NCBI RefSeq assembly: GCF_007990755.1
Contig: NZ_BJXA01000018.1
Location: 62,001-126,000 of the forward strand
Source of the DNA: Nocardia ninae NBRC 108245
GTDB lineage: Bacteria; Actinomycetota; Actinomycetes; Mycobacteriales; Mycobacteriaceae
DNA length: 64,000 bases
Reading direction: 5' to 3'
Shown here: in pieces, positions 56,527 through 64,000 of the stretch
Layout of the letters: each line of letters begins with the position of its first letter
Position numbering within the stretch: the stretch's first letter is position 1
Notes under the pieces: generated by a model
Told to the model about the DNA's origin: nothing
Databases searched by the model: none
What the model saw: the letters and a program-made list of their open reading frames with translations, nothing else
Position numbers and translations under genes: made by a program

Positions 56527-57150
56527 ATGACAACGACGCAGCTGGACGACATCTCCGGACTCTTCCGGTGCGAGACGGTTTCGCGCACCGACGCCACCGC
56601 GCAGTTGCTCGCGCTGACCAAACAGCTGCGCGGCCGCGCCGACGAGGACGTGTACACGGTGCATCAGCACGTCGACTGCCCGCCCGAGGTGCTCTACGAC
56701 TACCTGCTCGATATCCGCAGCGTCGAGGAATTCACCTACAGCATGCGCAATTTCCGGCCCGCCGGGACGGACGGCCGGTACGTGGGTGAGGACGCGACGG
56801 ACCCGGCCACCAAGATTCATCTGCGCATCCATGGCAATGCCGAGGTCGGGACCGTCGACTACGAATCGGCATTCGACCAGGGCGACGATCTGTGGATGGT
56901 GTTCTGCGGCCGCGTCCTGTCCGCCCGCCGGGTGCAGAACCGCGGCGGGGCACTGGTGTCGTGGACGATCTGGCGCCATCCGTACTACGCCAAGAACCCG
57001 TACCCGCACCTGTCACCACGGCGCGGCCGCGTGTGGCCCGGGTCGTTCTGGCCACTCTTCCACGCCTGCGACGTGCTGGAACTGCGTAATATGCAACAGA
57101 TTCTCGAACATCGCCTGCGGGTAGGTTCGGCACCCGTCGGCGGGCGGTGA
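56527..57150 (+). CDS. SRPBCC (START-like) cyclase/aromatase-like protein
   Basis: A 207-residue protein with the helix-grip pattern: VYTVHQHVDCPPEVLYDYLLDIRSVEEF (polyketide cyclase type), a middle beta region and a C-terminal helix LFHACDVLELRNMQQILEHRL. Family members direct ring closure in polyketides or just bind hydrophobic ligands. AGGGAG lies upstream of ATG. It lies between the second monooxygenase and the methyltransferase. Confidence 0.78.
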   Translation: MTTTQLDDISGLFRCETVSRTDATAQLLALTKQLRGRADEDVYTVHQHVDCPPEVLYDYLLDIRSVEEFTYSMRNFRPAGTDGRYVGEDATDPATKIHLRIHGNAEVGTVDYESAFDQGDDLWMVFCGRVLSARRVQNRGGALVSWTIWRHPYYAKNPYPHLSPRRGRVWPGSFWPLFHACDVLELRNMQQILEHRLRVGSAPVGGR

Positions 57151-57156
57151 GCCGGC

Positions 57157-57933
57157 ATGGCCGACGGCTACGGCACCGCAGCGGAGTTCTACGATATCGC
57201 CGGTCGCCCCTACTGGAAGCCGCGAACAAGCGCGTTGACGCAGGCGTTGGCCGCTGCGGCACAAACGAATTCGCCGATCGTGGATATCGGTGCGGGCACC
57301 GGGCTCGTGGTCGAAATCGTCGGCACCGCACTCACCGAAGTATCGATCCTCGCGATCGAACCCTCGCCCGCCATGCGCGCCGCGCTCGCCAGTCGAGTAC
57401 TGGCGAATCCGGCGCTTGCGCGGCGGGTGACCATCGAAGCGACCGCCCTCGCGGACACGACCCTGCCCGACCGGCTCGGTGGCGTGGTCGCGTGTGGCGT
57501 GCTCGGGTACTTCACGCCGGACGAGCGGCGACGGCTGTGGCGGTTGCTCGCCGACCGCCTCGCCCCGGACTGCTGCGCGGTGGTGGATGCCGCACCGTTT
57601 CCCGCGACCCGCGCGGTCCGGCCGATTCGGGTCGGTGTCGCGAGATTTGGTGCGCGACAGCATGAAATCTGGCTCGCCTCACGGCCGGTCGACGTCGAGG
57701 GACGGATCGAACTGACTACGACATGCCGGGTACTGCGGGACGGACAGACCATCCGGGAGTCGGTGAGCACCCAGCAGTGGTGGGCACTCGATATGCGAAC
57801 GATCGCCGCCGAGGCCACCGAGGCGGGACTGCGCTGCCGCCGCGCCGGATGGGACCTCGCGACCCTGTCCGCCGACCGGACAGCGCCTCTCGATGCTCAG
57901 CGGAGCGCCGCGGCGACCTCCATCAAGCGTTGA
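57157..57933 (+). CDS. SAM-dependent methyltransferase
   Basis: 258 residues. YGTAAEFYDIAGRPYWK begins it; the SAM motif is VDIGAGTGLVVEIVG (from residue 42), followed by an acidic IEPSPAMRA and GVVACGVLGYFTPDERRRLW. A class I methyltransferase for an O-, N- or C-site on the cluster product. ATG is 6 bp after the SRPBCC stop. Confidence 0.88.
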   Translation: MADGYGTAAEFYDIAGRPYWKPRTSALTQALAAAAQTNSPIVDIGAGTGLVVEIVGTALTEVSILAIEPSPAMRAALASRVLANPALARRVTIEATALADTTLPDRLGGVVACGVLGYFTPDERRRLWRLLADRLAPDCCAVVDAAPFPATRAVRPIRVGVARFGARQHEIWLASRPVDVEGRIELTTTCRVLRDGQTIRESVSTQQWWALDMRTIAAEATEAGLRCRRAGWDLATLSADRTAPLDAQRSAAATSIKR

Positions 57934-58060
57934 GACAGGAGTGACCATTCGGCCGAGGAAACAGGGCCGTACCCAAGGATATCGTCGTCTCAGACGGATC
58001 GGTTCTCTCGGAACATCTTCCACCCCGGTCAGCTTCCGCAGTGCCGACGCAAGGAGTATC

Positions 58061-59428
58061 ATGTCGAATCATATTGCGTCGGAGCCGGATTCGACCTTCT
58101 GGCACGGATTCACCAATATGCGCGGCTTCCGCAGGCGCGGCATCAGTATCGCCTCGGCCGACGGCGTGTGGGTGGTGGACACCGAAGGCAACAGGTACCT
58201 CAACGCATTCGGCGGACTGTGCAATCTGAGCCTCGGCGGCGCGCACCCGGAGATCATCGAGGCCATCCGCGAGCAGGCGGGCAAGCTGTTGTACTTCCCC
58301 ATCGAGCGCGCCACCCATCAGGCCGCCGACGAGTACGCCCGCCGCCTCGCCAGGGTGACCCCGGAGGGCATGAACACCGTCTTCTACGCGACCACCGGCT
58401 CCGAGGCCAACGAAACCATCATCAAGATGATGCGCCAGTACCAGCGGCTGCGTTTCGGCGAGGACACCACGAAACTCGGGGTGATCGCCCTGGACCGGGC
58501 TTACCACGGCGTCACCTACGGCGCGCTGAGCGCCACCGGCTCCGCATTCCGCCGGTTCCGGAAACAGTTCGAGCCACTGGTGCCGGGCTTCCACCACGCG
58601 CCGACGCCGTACGCGTATCGCTGCGAATCCGGTTGCGCCGGAACGTGCTCGCTCGCGTGCGCCGATGCCGTCGAGACGATGGTCGAGCGGCTGGGTGCCG
58701 CGAACATCGCCGGCGTGCTCGTCGAACCCGCGCTCGGCGTCGGCGGTGCCATCGTGCCGACCCGCGAGTATCACGAGCGGCTGCGCGAGATCTGCGACAG
58801 CAACGACATCCTGCTCGCCTACGACGAGGTGATCACCGGTTTCGGCAGGCTCGGCGAGTGGTTCGGCGCCGACTACTTCGGCGTGCGACCGGATTTCATG
58901 GCACTGTCCAAAGGCATCAACAGCGGCTACCTGCCGTTCGGCGCCGTCGTCGTGCACGACGGTGTGTATCGCGAATTCCTCTCGGCCGTAGACGGTTTCA
59001 TCGCCACCGGAAGCACGACGAACGGCAACCCGCTGTGTTGCGCGTCGGCGCTGGCCACCCTCGACATCATGGAGCGCGACGGCATCGTCGATCAGGTGCG
59101 CCAGACCGGCAAGTACCTGTTCGACAAGTTCGAGAATCTGCGTGAGCACGCGATCGTCGGCGACATTCGCGGCGCGGGACTGCTGATGGGCATCGAGCTC
59201 GTCAAGGATCGGGTGACCAAAGAGCCTATCCCGCAACAGCAATGGCAGGTGATCGAGGATCGGCTCGCGCTGAGCGGACTGATCATCGGCAGTCAGGGCG
59301 CGGAGGGTCTCGGCGGCACCATCGGCATCGTCCCGCCGCTCACCATCACCACCGAGGAGGTCGACGAGCTCTATCGACGCCTCGACGGCGTGCTCGCGCG
59401 CTATTCCCGCCTCACCGCCAAAGGCTGA
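58061..59428 (+). CDS. class III PLP-dependent aminotransferase
   Basis: A 455-residue omega-aminotransferase-type enzyme. YATTGSEANETIIKMMRQY binds PLP phosphate, LLAYDEVITGFGRLGEW is the aspartate block, and K284 in ALSKGINSGYLP forms the Schiff base. It transfers an amino group to a keto or aldehyde substrate, or makes an amine starter such as beta-alanine-like acids. AAGGAG lies 4 nt before ATG. The preceding 127 bp is the largest gap in this part of the cluster and may hold an internal promoter. Confidence 0.93.
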   Translation: MSNHIASEPDSTFWHGFTNMRGFRRRGISIASADGVWVVDTEGNRYLNAFGGLCNLSLGGAHPEIIEAIREQAGKLLYFPIERATHQAADEYARRLARVTPEGMNTVFYATTGSEANETIIKMMRQYQRLRFGEDTTKLGVIALDRAYHGVTYGALSATGSAFRRFRKQFEPLVPGFHHAPTPYAYRCESGCAGTCSLACADAVETMVERLGAANIAGVLVEPALGVGGAIVPTREYHERLREICDSNDILLAYDEVITGFGRLGEWFGADYFGVRPDFMALSKGINSGYLPFGAVVVHDGVYREFLSAVDGFIATGSTTNGNPLCCASALATLDIMERDGIVDQVRQTGKYLFDKFENLREHAIVGDIRGAGLLMGIELVKDRVTKEPIPQQQWQVIEDRLALSGLIIGSQGAEGLGGTIGIVPPLTITTEEVDELYRRLDGVLARYSRLTAKG

Positions 59429-59482
59429 ACCCGTTACCGCACAGAGCAACCCACCATGTACACCGATCCGAGGAGGAACGCC

Positions 59483-60148
59483 GTGGGATCCATGCTGAGT
59501 TCGGAGGAACTCTCCGATATCGTCCGGAGCGCGGTCGCGCTGGCACTCGCCGTCGAACCGGACGACGTGACATCGGACAAATTGCTGATCCCGGAGCTCG
59601 GCGCGGAGTCGATCGACTTCCTGGACATCACGTTTCGGCTCGAGCAATTCCTGCCCATCTCCGTACCGCGCGACGACCTCAACGAACAGGCCGAGGACGT
59701 GTTCGGCGCGGGCGCCGCGGTCGACACGCTGCGCAGGCTGACACCGTTGGGCGCCTACCTGGTCCGGGAACGGCTGCTCGGCGTCGACCTGAGCAAGGTC
59801 GAGCCCGGGATGCGGGTCGAGGACGTCGCCGCGCTCTGGACCGTGCGGACCTGGAGTGGGCTGTGCCAGCGGCTACTCGACACCATCCCGGAAAAGTGCC
59901 AGGTCTGTGGCGGCGGCCGAACCTTCGTGCGCAATGCGGACGGCGAGTTCCACGCCGAATGCGACAGTTGCGCAACCGAACTCACCGCGACACCCGGAGA
60001 CGAACTGAACCAGCAGTGGTTCGAGGAGATCCGGGAACTCGACGAGGTCGCGCGACTGGTCGAGCAGAGCCGCGCGCAAGCGGCGGAAGCGGAAGCCGCG
60101 ACCGTCCAGGCGAGCGCACCAGCACCGGCCAGCGCCGTCGCGGAGTGA
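59483..60148 (+). CDS. acyl carrier protein fused to a zinc ribbon
   Basis: A 221-residue protein. The N-terminal ACP carries S43 in LGAESIDFLDI, the phosphopantetheine site. After ~50 residues there is a second helical part (LRRLTPLGAYLVRERLL), then a CxxC...CxxC zinc ribbon: C139, C142, C160, C163. The C-terminus is Ala/Glu-rich. GTG 59483 has AGGAGG 6 nt upstream and is preferred over ATG 59456. It would carry the growing chain for the ketosynthases that follow; the ribbon's role is unknown. Confidence 0.85.
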   Translation: MGSMLSSEELSDIVRSAVALALAVEPDDVTSDKLLIPELGAESIDFLDITFRLEQFLPISVPRDDLNEQAEDVFGAGAAVDTLRRLTPLGAYLVRERLLGVDLSKVEPGMRVEDVAALWTVRTWSGLCQRLLDTIPEKCQVCGGGRTFVRNADGEFHAECDSCATELTATPGDELNQQWFEEIRELDEVARLVEQSRAQAAEAEAATVQASAPAPASAVAE

Positions 60149-60151
60149 CCG

Positions 60152-61480
60152 ATGTTCGGCGAGGCGCGGACGCGACGGGTGGTCATCACCGCGGCGGAGA
60201 TGGTGACGCCGCTCGGCTGGGATGCCGAGACGACCTTCCGCGGCTTCGTCGACGGTCGCTCCGGAGTTCGCACCATCGCCCGATTCGACGCTTCCGGCCT
60301 CGGCTCCCAGGTCGGGGCGGCGGTCGATGACGGGTTTCTCGCCGCAGCCGAGTCGGCCGGCTATCTGACCGGTGCCGAGGAGTTGTCGAGAACGGCACCG
60401 CGTGCGGTACAGCTCGGGCTGGCCGCGGGCACCGCCGCGAAACACCGGGCGGGGCTTACCGATACGCCCGCCGAGCGGTTCGGGGTGTGCGTCGGGACGT
60501 CCGGTCAGATGTACGACATCGACGCACTGGACGGCTTGCTGCGCAGCAGGGAATTCACGTCCGGCACCACGGATCCCGGGCGGGAGTTCATCGGCCTGCT
60601 GGCCGCGCAACGCCACAGCATGCGCAAGAACGCAGCGGCCGCCGCGCTGGCGCATGTCTGCGGCGCGGCCGGGCCGACCATGACGGTGTCGGCGACCTGC
60701 GCTTCGGGTACCCAGGCGATCGGCGAGGCCACGCTCTGGATCAGGGAGGGCGACGCCGACGCGGTGCTGGCGGGTGGCTGCGATTCGCTGCTCACCTTCC
60801 TCGGTATCTCGTCGTTCGATCTGCTCACCGCGCTGGCTACCCGGTTCAACCACCAGCCTGCCGCGGCAAGCAGGCCGTTCGACCGCAGGCGATGCGGCTT
60901 CGTGATGGGCGAGGGCGCCGCCTTCGTGATGCTGGAGGAGCTCGAGCACGCGCTGCGGCGCGGCGCCGAACCGCTGGCCGAGGTGGCGGGGTACGGCGCG
61001 TCCTGCGATGCCTACCGCATCACCGACAGCCCGCCGCACGGTGAGGGCGCCGTACTGGCGATGTCGGGCGCCCTCATCGACGGAGCACTCCGGGCCGAGG
61101 ACATCGACTACATCAGCGCGCACGGCACCTCGACACTGATCAACGATCGCGCCGAAACCCGGGCCGTGCACAAGGTTTTCGGCGACCGGGCCACCTCGAT
61201 TCCGATCAGCTCGCAGAAGTCGATGATCGGTCACTCGATCGCCGCCGCGGGCGCCATCGAATGCGTCACCTGCCTGCACGTGCTCCGTACCGGGCTGGTG
61301 CCGCCGACCATTAACTACGAATTCCCGGACCCGGACTGCGATCTGGACTATGTGCCGAATACCAGTCGCGCGCAGCAGGTTCGGGTCGCGATGAGCAACT
61401 CGTTCGGGTTCGGCGGACAGAACGCGAGCATCGTGCTGCGACAGTGGCCCGGCCGAGCGGACGGCAACGGTCATGGGTGA
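60152..61480 (+). CDS. beta-ketoacyl synthase (KSalpha-like)
   Basis: A 442-residue condensing enzyme with a full catalytic triad: C183 (SATCASGTQA), H324 (SAHGTSTLIND) and H361 (MIGHSIAAAG). It extends an ACP-bound chain with malonyl-ACP. It starts 3 bp after the ACP and overlaps the next KS-like gene by 8 bp, the usual arrangement of a KSalpha/KSbeta pair. Confidence 0.95.
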   Translation: MFGEARTRRVVITAAEMVTPLGWDAETTFRGFVDGRSGVRTIARFDASGLGSQVGAAVDDGFLAAAESAGYLTGAEELSRTAPRAVQLGLAAGTAAKHRAGLTDTPAERFGVCVGTSGQMYDIDALDGLLRSREFTSGTTDPGREFIGLLAAQRHSMRKNAAAAALAHVCGAAGPTMTVSATCASGTQAIGEATLWIREGDADAVLAGGCDSLLTFLGISSFDLLTALATRFNHQPAAASRPFDRRRCGFVMGEGAAFVMLEELEHALRRGAEPLAEVAGYGASCDAYRITDSPPHGEGAVLAMSGALIDGALRAEDIDYISAHGTSTLINDRAETRAVHKVFGDRATSIPISSQKSMIGHSIAAAGAIECVTCLHVLRTGLVPPTINYEFPDPDCDLDYVPNTSRAQQVRVAMSNSFGFGGQNASIVLRQWPGRADGNGHG

Positions 61481-62789
61481 ACGCGTGGTGGTCACCGGGG
61501 TCGGTGCGGTGTCGGCGCTCGGCAACGAGCCGCGCACCCAGTGGAACGCACTGCTACGCGGTGCATCCGGCGTCGGCGCGCTGCACGGTCTCGCCGAGGA
61601 CATCAACCTGGCCGAGAGCGCCGCCCGGCCGCTCGCCGCCGGGCGGGTGCACGGGATCGACCCGCGCGACTGGATCAGCGATCGCAAGGCCGCCCGCGCC
61701 ATGCGGCTGCACACGCACATGGCCTTCGCCGCGACCGGGCAGGCCATGACGTCGGCGAAGATCCATCGGGGCAACGTGGATGCCGACGCGACCGGAATCA
61801 CGCTCGGGATCGCCATGATCGACTACGACATCGCAGACCTGGAGCTCGCCGCGCGGCGCTCGCTGCACGATCCGATCGGCTTCGACATCGAACGGTTCTG
61901 CCGGACCGGCTGGCGCGCCATCTCCCCCATGGTCTCGATCGTGATGCTCAACAATGCCACGCTCTGCCAGATCGCCATGCAGTACGGACTGCACGGGCCG
62001 AACGCCTCGTTCAGCCCGTTCGGCGAGGCGGGCGGTCAGGCCATCGGTGCGGCGCTGCGCATGCTGCAAGAAGGCGACGCCCAGGTCATGCTCGCAGGCG
62101 GGGTCAGCCCACGCTTGAATCTCTCAGCCCTGCAACGCTTTCTCTACCTCGGCGTCGTCGCGGAGACCGCCGATCCGGCCGCCGGATCGTGCAAGCCGTT
62201 CGATCGGGACCGCACCGGTACCGTGCCCGGCGAGGGCGCCGCCGTGCTGGTGCTGGAGACGCTGACGCACGCCAGGGACCGGGGTGCGCACATTCTCGCC
62301 GAGGTGCTCGGCCATGGTGCTGCTGTGGGCGTGCCGCCAGGCGGAGAACCACACCCACCCCGCCAGGCCATCGAACAGTCGCTCGCCACCGCACTCGACG
62401 ATGCCGAGTTGACGCCGGACCGGCTCGCCGCTGTGTACGCCGACGCGCCAGGACTTCCGTCCGGCGATGCGGTGGAGGCGGCCGCGATCAGCGCGGTACT
62501 CGGCAGGCACGCCGCTGATATCCCCGTCACCTCCACCAAGGGAGCCACCGGCCATCTGCTGGCCGCCGCACTGCCGCTGCACAGCGTCTTCGCGGTGCAC
62601 AGCCTGGTCGAACGGTATCTGCCCGCGATCACCAATCTTCGTCATCCCGAACCGGATTCGGGCCTCGACCTGGTATGCGGCCGCCCGCGCCGAATCAGTA
62701 CCGGCGATGCCATCGCGTGTCTCGGCGCCGGGTTCCGCGGACAGAGCGAGTGCGTCGTCTTCGGTGCGTTCGAGGCGAAGGGGGCCTGA
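61473..62789 (+). CDS. KSbeta/chain-length-factor-like ketosynthase
   Basis: 438 residues of ketosynthase fold without the triad. The cysteine place is G184 (FSPFGEAGGQAIG), and where the first His should be there is Asp (YADAPGLPSGD). The second His region (GATGHLLAA) remains. This fits a chain-length factor that pairs with the KS at 60152. ATG overlaps the KS stop. Confidence 0.92.
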   Translation: MGERVVVTGVGAVSALGNEPRTQWNALLRGASGVGALHGLAEDINLAESAARPLAAGRVHGIDPRDWISDRKAARAMRLHTHMAFAATGQAMTSAKIHRGNVDADATGITLGIAMIDYDIADLELAARRSLHDPIGFDIERFCRTGWRAISPMVSIVMLNNATLCQIAMQYGLHGPNASFSPFGEAGGQAIGAALRMLQEGDAQVMLAGGVSPRLNLSALQRFLYLGVVAETADPAAGSCKPFDRDRTGTVPGEGAAVLVLETLTHARDRGAHILAEVLGHGAAVGVPPGGEPHPPRQAIEQSLATALDDAELTPDRLAAVYADAPGLPSGDAVEAAAISAVLGRHAADIPVTSTKGATGHLLAAALPLHSVFAVHSLVERYLPAITNLRHPEPDSGLDLVCGRPRRISTGDAIACLGAGFRGQSECVVFGAFEAKGA

Positions 62790-63276
62790 TGCGATTCCTG
62801 CTCTACGACCGCGTGCTCGAGGCGACCAAAGGCGAATCCATGATCGCGGTCAAACATGTGTCGCTCACCGAGGACCATCTAGGCGACGGCTATGCGGGCC
62901 GCAGGGTGCTCAGCGGTTCACTGCTGCTCGAGTCGATGGCCCAGGTCGCGGGCTGGCTGGTCCATTTCAGCGCCGACTTCACCGTGTCGGCCTTTTGTGC
63001 CTCATCGATCGGGCCGAGATCGTCGGCGAGCTGCCGCCGGGGCGCGCGATGCGGGTCGAGGCCCGCATGCTCGGCCTGAGTAAACGCTGGGCGCAGCTAA
63101 GCTGCACCGCATACGACGAGGGCGTGCTCGTGGCGCGGATCGCACGACTGAACTACGTGTTGCAGGACATCCACGACCCGGCCGAGGTGGCGGCCGAAGA
63201 AAACCGGTTCCGGTACTACTCCGGTTGGCCGCTCGACCGGATTCGTGCGGTACCGACCGAGCCGGTGACCCCGTGA
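62789..63276 (+). pseudogene. hotdog dehydratase-like (FabA/FabZ-type) gene with an apparent one-base frameshift
   Basis: The first part reads MRFLLYDRVLEATKGESMIA and on to GSLLLESMAQVAGWLV in one frame, then the family sequence continues in another frame as LIDRAEIVGELPPGRAMRVEARM and ends PTEPVTP. The switch is at TTTT (62993-62996): one more T, or a -1 slip there, joins them as ...VSAFLCLIDRAEI. Where FabZ has its catalytic His (GHFPG) this has GDGYAG. It could be a sequencing error, a real mutation, or programmed slippage. ATG overlaps the KSbeta stop. Confidence 0.75.
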
Positions 63277-64000
63277 ACCGGGTGGTGGTGACCGGGCTCG
63301 GCGCGGTGACTCCGATCGGGCTCGGCTACCGCCGATTCTGGGAGAACCTGGTCGCGGGCACCTCGGGTGAGGCACCGATCACACTGTTCGACGCGTCCGC
63401 GCTGCCGACCCGAATTGCCGCCGAGGTCAGCGATTTCGAGGTCCACGACTACTGGGACGGCCCCTTCCCCGTCGAACTGCGCGCCGACCGGCAGGCCCGC
63501 TTCGCCCTCGCGGCCTGCGCCATGGCACTGGCCGACAGCGGCCTGACCCAGGCGGGCGGACCGCCGGCGGCACGCTCCGCCGACCGGGTCGGCCTGGTGA
63601 TCGGCGCGGGACTCGGCCTCGTCCGAATGGCCGACATCGCCGGACATCTCGACGACGACGGCCGGTTCCGGCTGCCCACTCCCCTGGCCGACCGGTCGAC
63701 GATAGATCCGGTATCGCTGATCCGTGATCCCCAGGATTTGGTGATCGGGCTGCTGGCCGAGCGCCTCGGCATCACCGGGCCGACCACGGTGATCACCTCG
63801 GCCTGCGCGGCGGGCGCGCACGCCATCGGAACCGCGTTCCGGCTGCTCCGGCGTGGCGGTCTCGACGTAGTGCTCTGCGGCGCAATGGATTCCATGATCA
63901 ACCCGCTCGGCATGGCCGGTCTCGTCGCGCTCGGCGCACCGTCCACCGACAACCTGCCGGGCCGGACCGGTAGGCCTTTCGACGCCACCCGAACAGGTTT
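63273..64000 (+). CDS. third beta-ketoacyl synthase, N-terminal part
   Basis: The gene runs off the right edge; 242 residues are present. VVVTGLGAVTPIGLGYRRFWENLVAGTSG starts it, and an intact catalytic cysteine is in VITSACAAGAHAIGTA. The two catalytic histidines would lie outside the window. GTG 63273 overlaps the dehydratase-like stop. It could be a KAS III/II-type starter or a second elongating KS. Confidence 0.9.
   Translation, partial: MNRVVVTGLGAVTPIGLGYRRFWENLVAGTSGEAPITLFDASALPTRIAAEVSDFEVHDYWDGPFPVELRADRQARFALAACAMALADSGLTQAGGPPAARSADRVGLVIGAGLGLVRMADIAGHLDDDGRFRLPTPLADRSTIDPVSLIRDPQDLVIGLLAERLGITGPTTVITSACAAGAHAIGTAFRLLRRGGLDVVLCGAMDSMINPLGMAGLVALGAPSTDNLPGRTGRPFDATRTG

Overview
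The window is high-GC bacterial DNA with dense gene packing, many GTG starts, some TTG starts, and GC-rich third codon positions. It most likely comes from a mycolic-acid actinomycete such as Nocardia or Rhodococcus. The evidence is a narGHJI nitrate reductase of actinobacterial type, a DinB/mycothiol-type protein, Cys-rich DUF3558-like lipoproteins, a GH76 hydrolase, several TetR, MerR and AraC regulators, and two unrelated natural-product clusters. Genus is inference. No rRNA, tRNA, CRISPR array, insertion sequence or prophage was seen.

Layout. 1-3.5 kb: the 5' part of a LuxR-type ATPase regulator facing a carotenoid oxygenase, a SnoaL-like protein and a small membrane protein, closed by a strong hairpin. 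3.8-11.1 kb: the most striking region, a seven-gene, same-strand, tightly coupled operon with a DegT-type aminotransferase, MFS exporter, sulfotransferase, SDR with a degenerate active site, an HK97-fold shell protein (encapsulin), a DadA-like flavin oxidase and an Asp/Glu-racemase-family protein. No other phage gene is present, so this looks like an encapsulin embedded in a biosynthetic cluster (the 'natural product' encapsulin class). 11-32 kb: ordinary and accessory genes: aat, TetR/membrane pairs with palindromic operators, a DCC protein, a MerR regulator with a 19-bp-spacer promoter plus a secreted hydrolase, SMI1/KNR4 and DUF7336-like proteins, an amine oxidase / gamma-glutamyltransferase / lipase run, an AraC/sterol-desaturase pair, arfB, a lipoprotein, and an SDR/TetR pair.

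32.5-47.3 kb: nitrogen and redox genes. narK and nirD overlap; then a GH76 hydrolase, a Baeyer-Villiger-type monooxygenase, a YdcF protein and a secreted beta-trefoil protein; then narGHJI on the minus strand, with a 62-bp tandem duplication at the narG/narH junction, and a nitronate monooxygenase. 47.4-50.7 kb: a STAS protein, a two-component system (histidine kinase plus LuxR-type regulator) and a divergent membrane protein.

50.8-64.0 kb: a second biosynthetic cluster of highly coupled genes, running off the right edge. It holds a flavin monooxygenase, a malonyl-CoA:ACP transacylase (divergent), an AfsA-like protein, an amine-oxidase-like flavoprotein, a second flavin monooxygenase, an SRPBCC cyclase-like protein, a methyltransferase, a class III aminotransferase, an acyl carrier protein fused to a zinc ribbon, a ketosynthase/chain-length-factor pair, a hotdog dehydratase-like gene with an apparent one-base frameshift, and a third ketosynthase. 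This is a type II-like polyketide or fatty-acid-like pathway whose product I cannot name.
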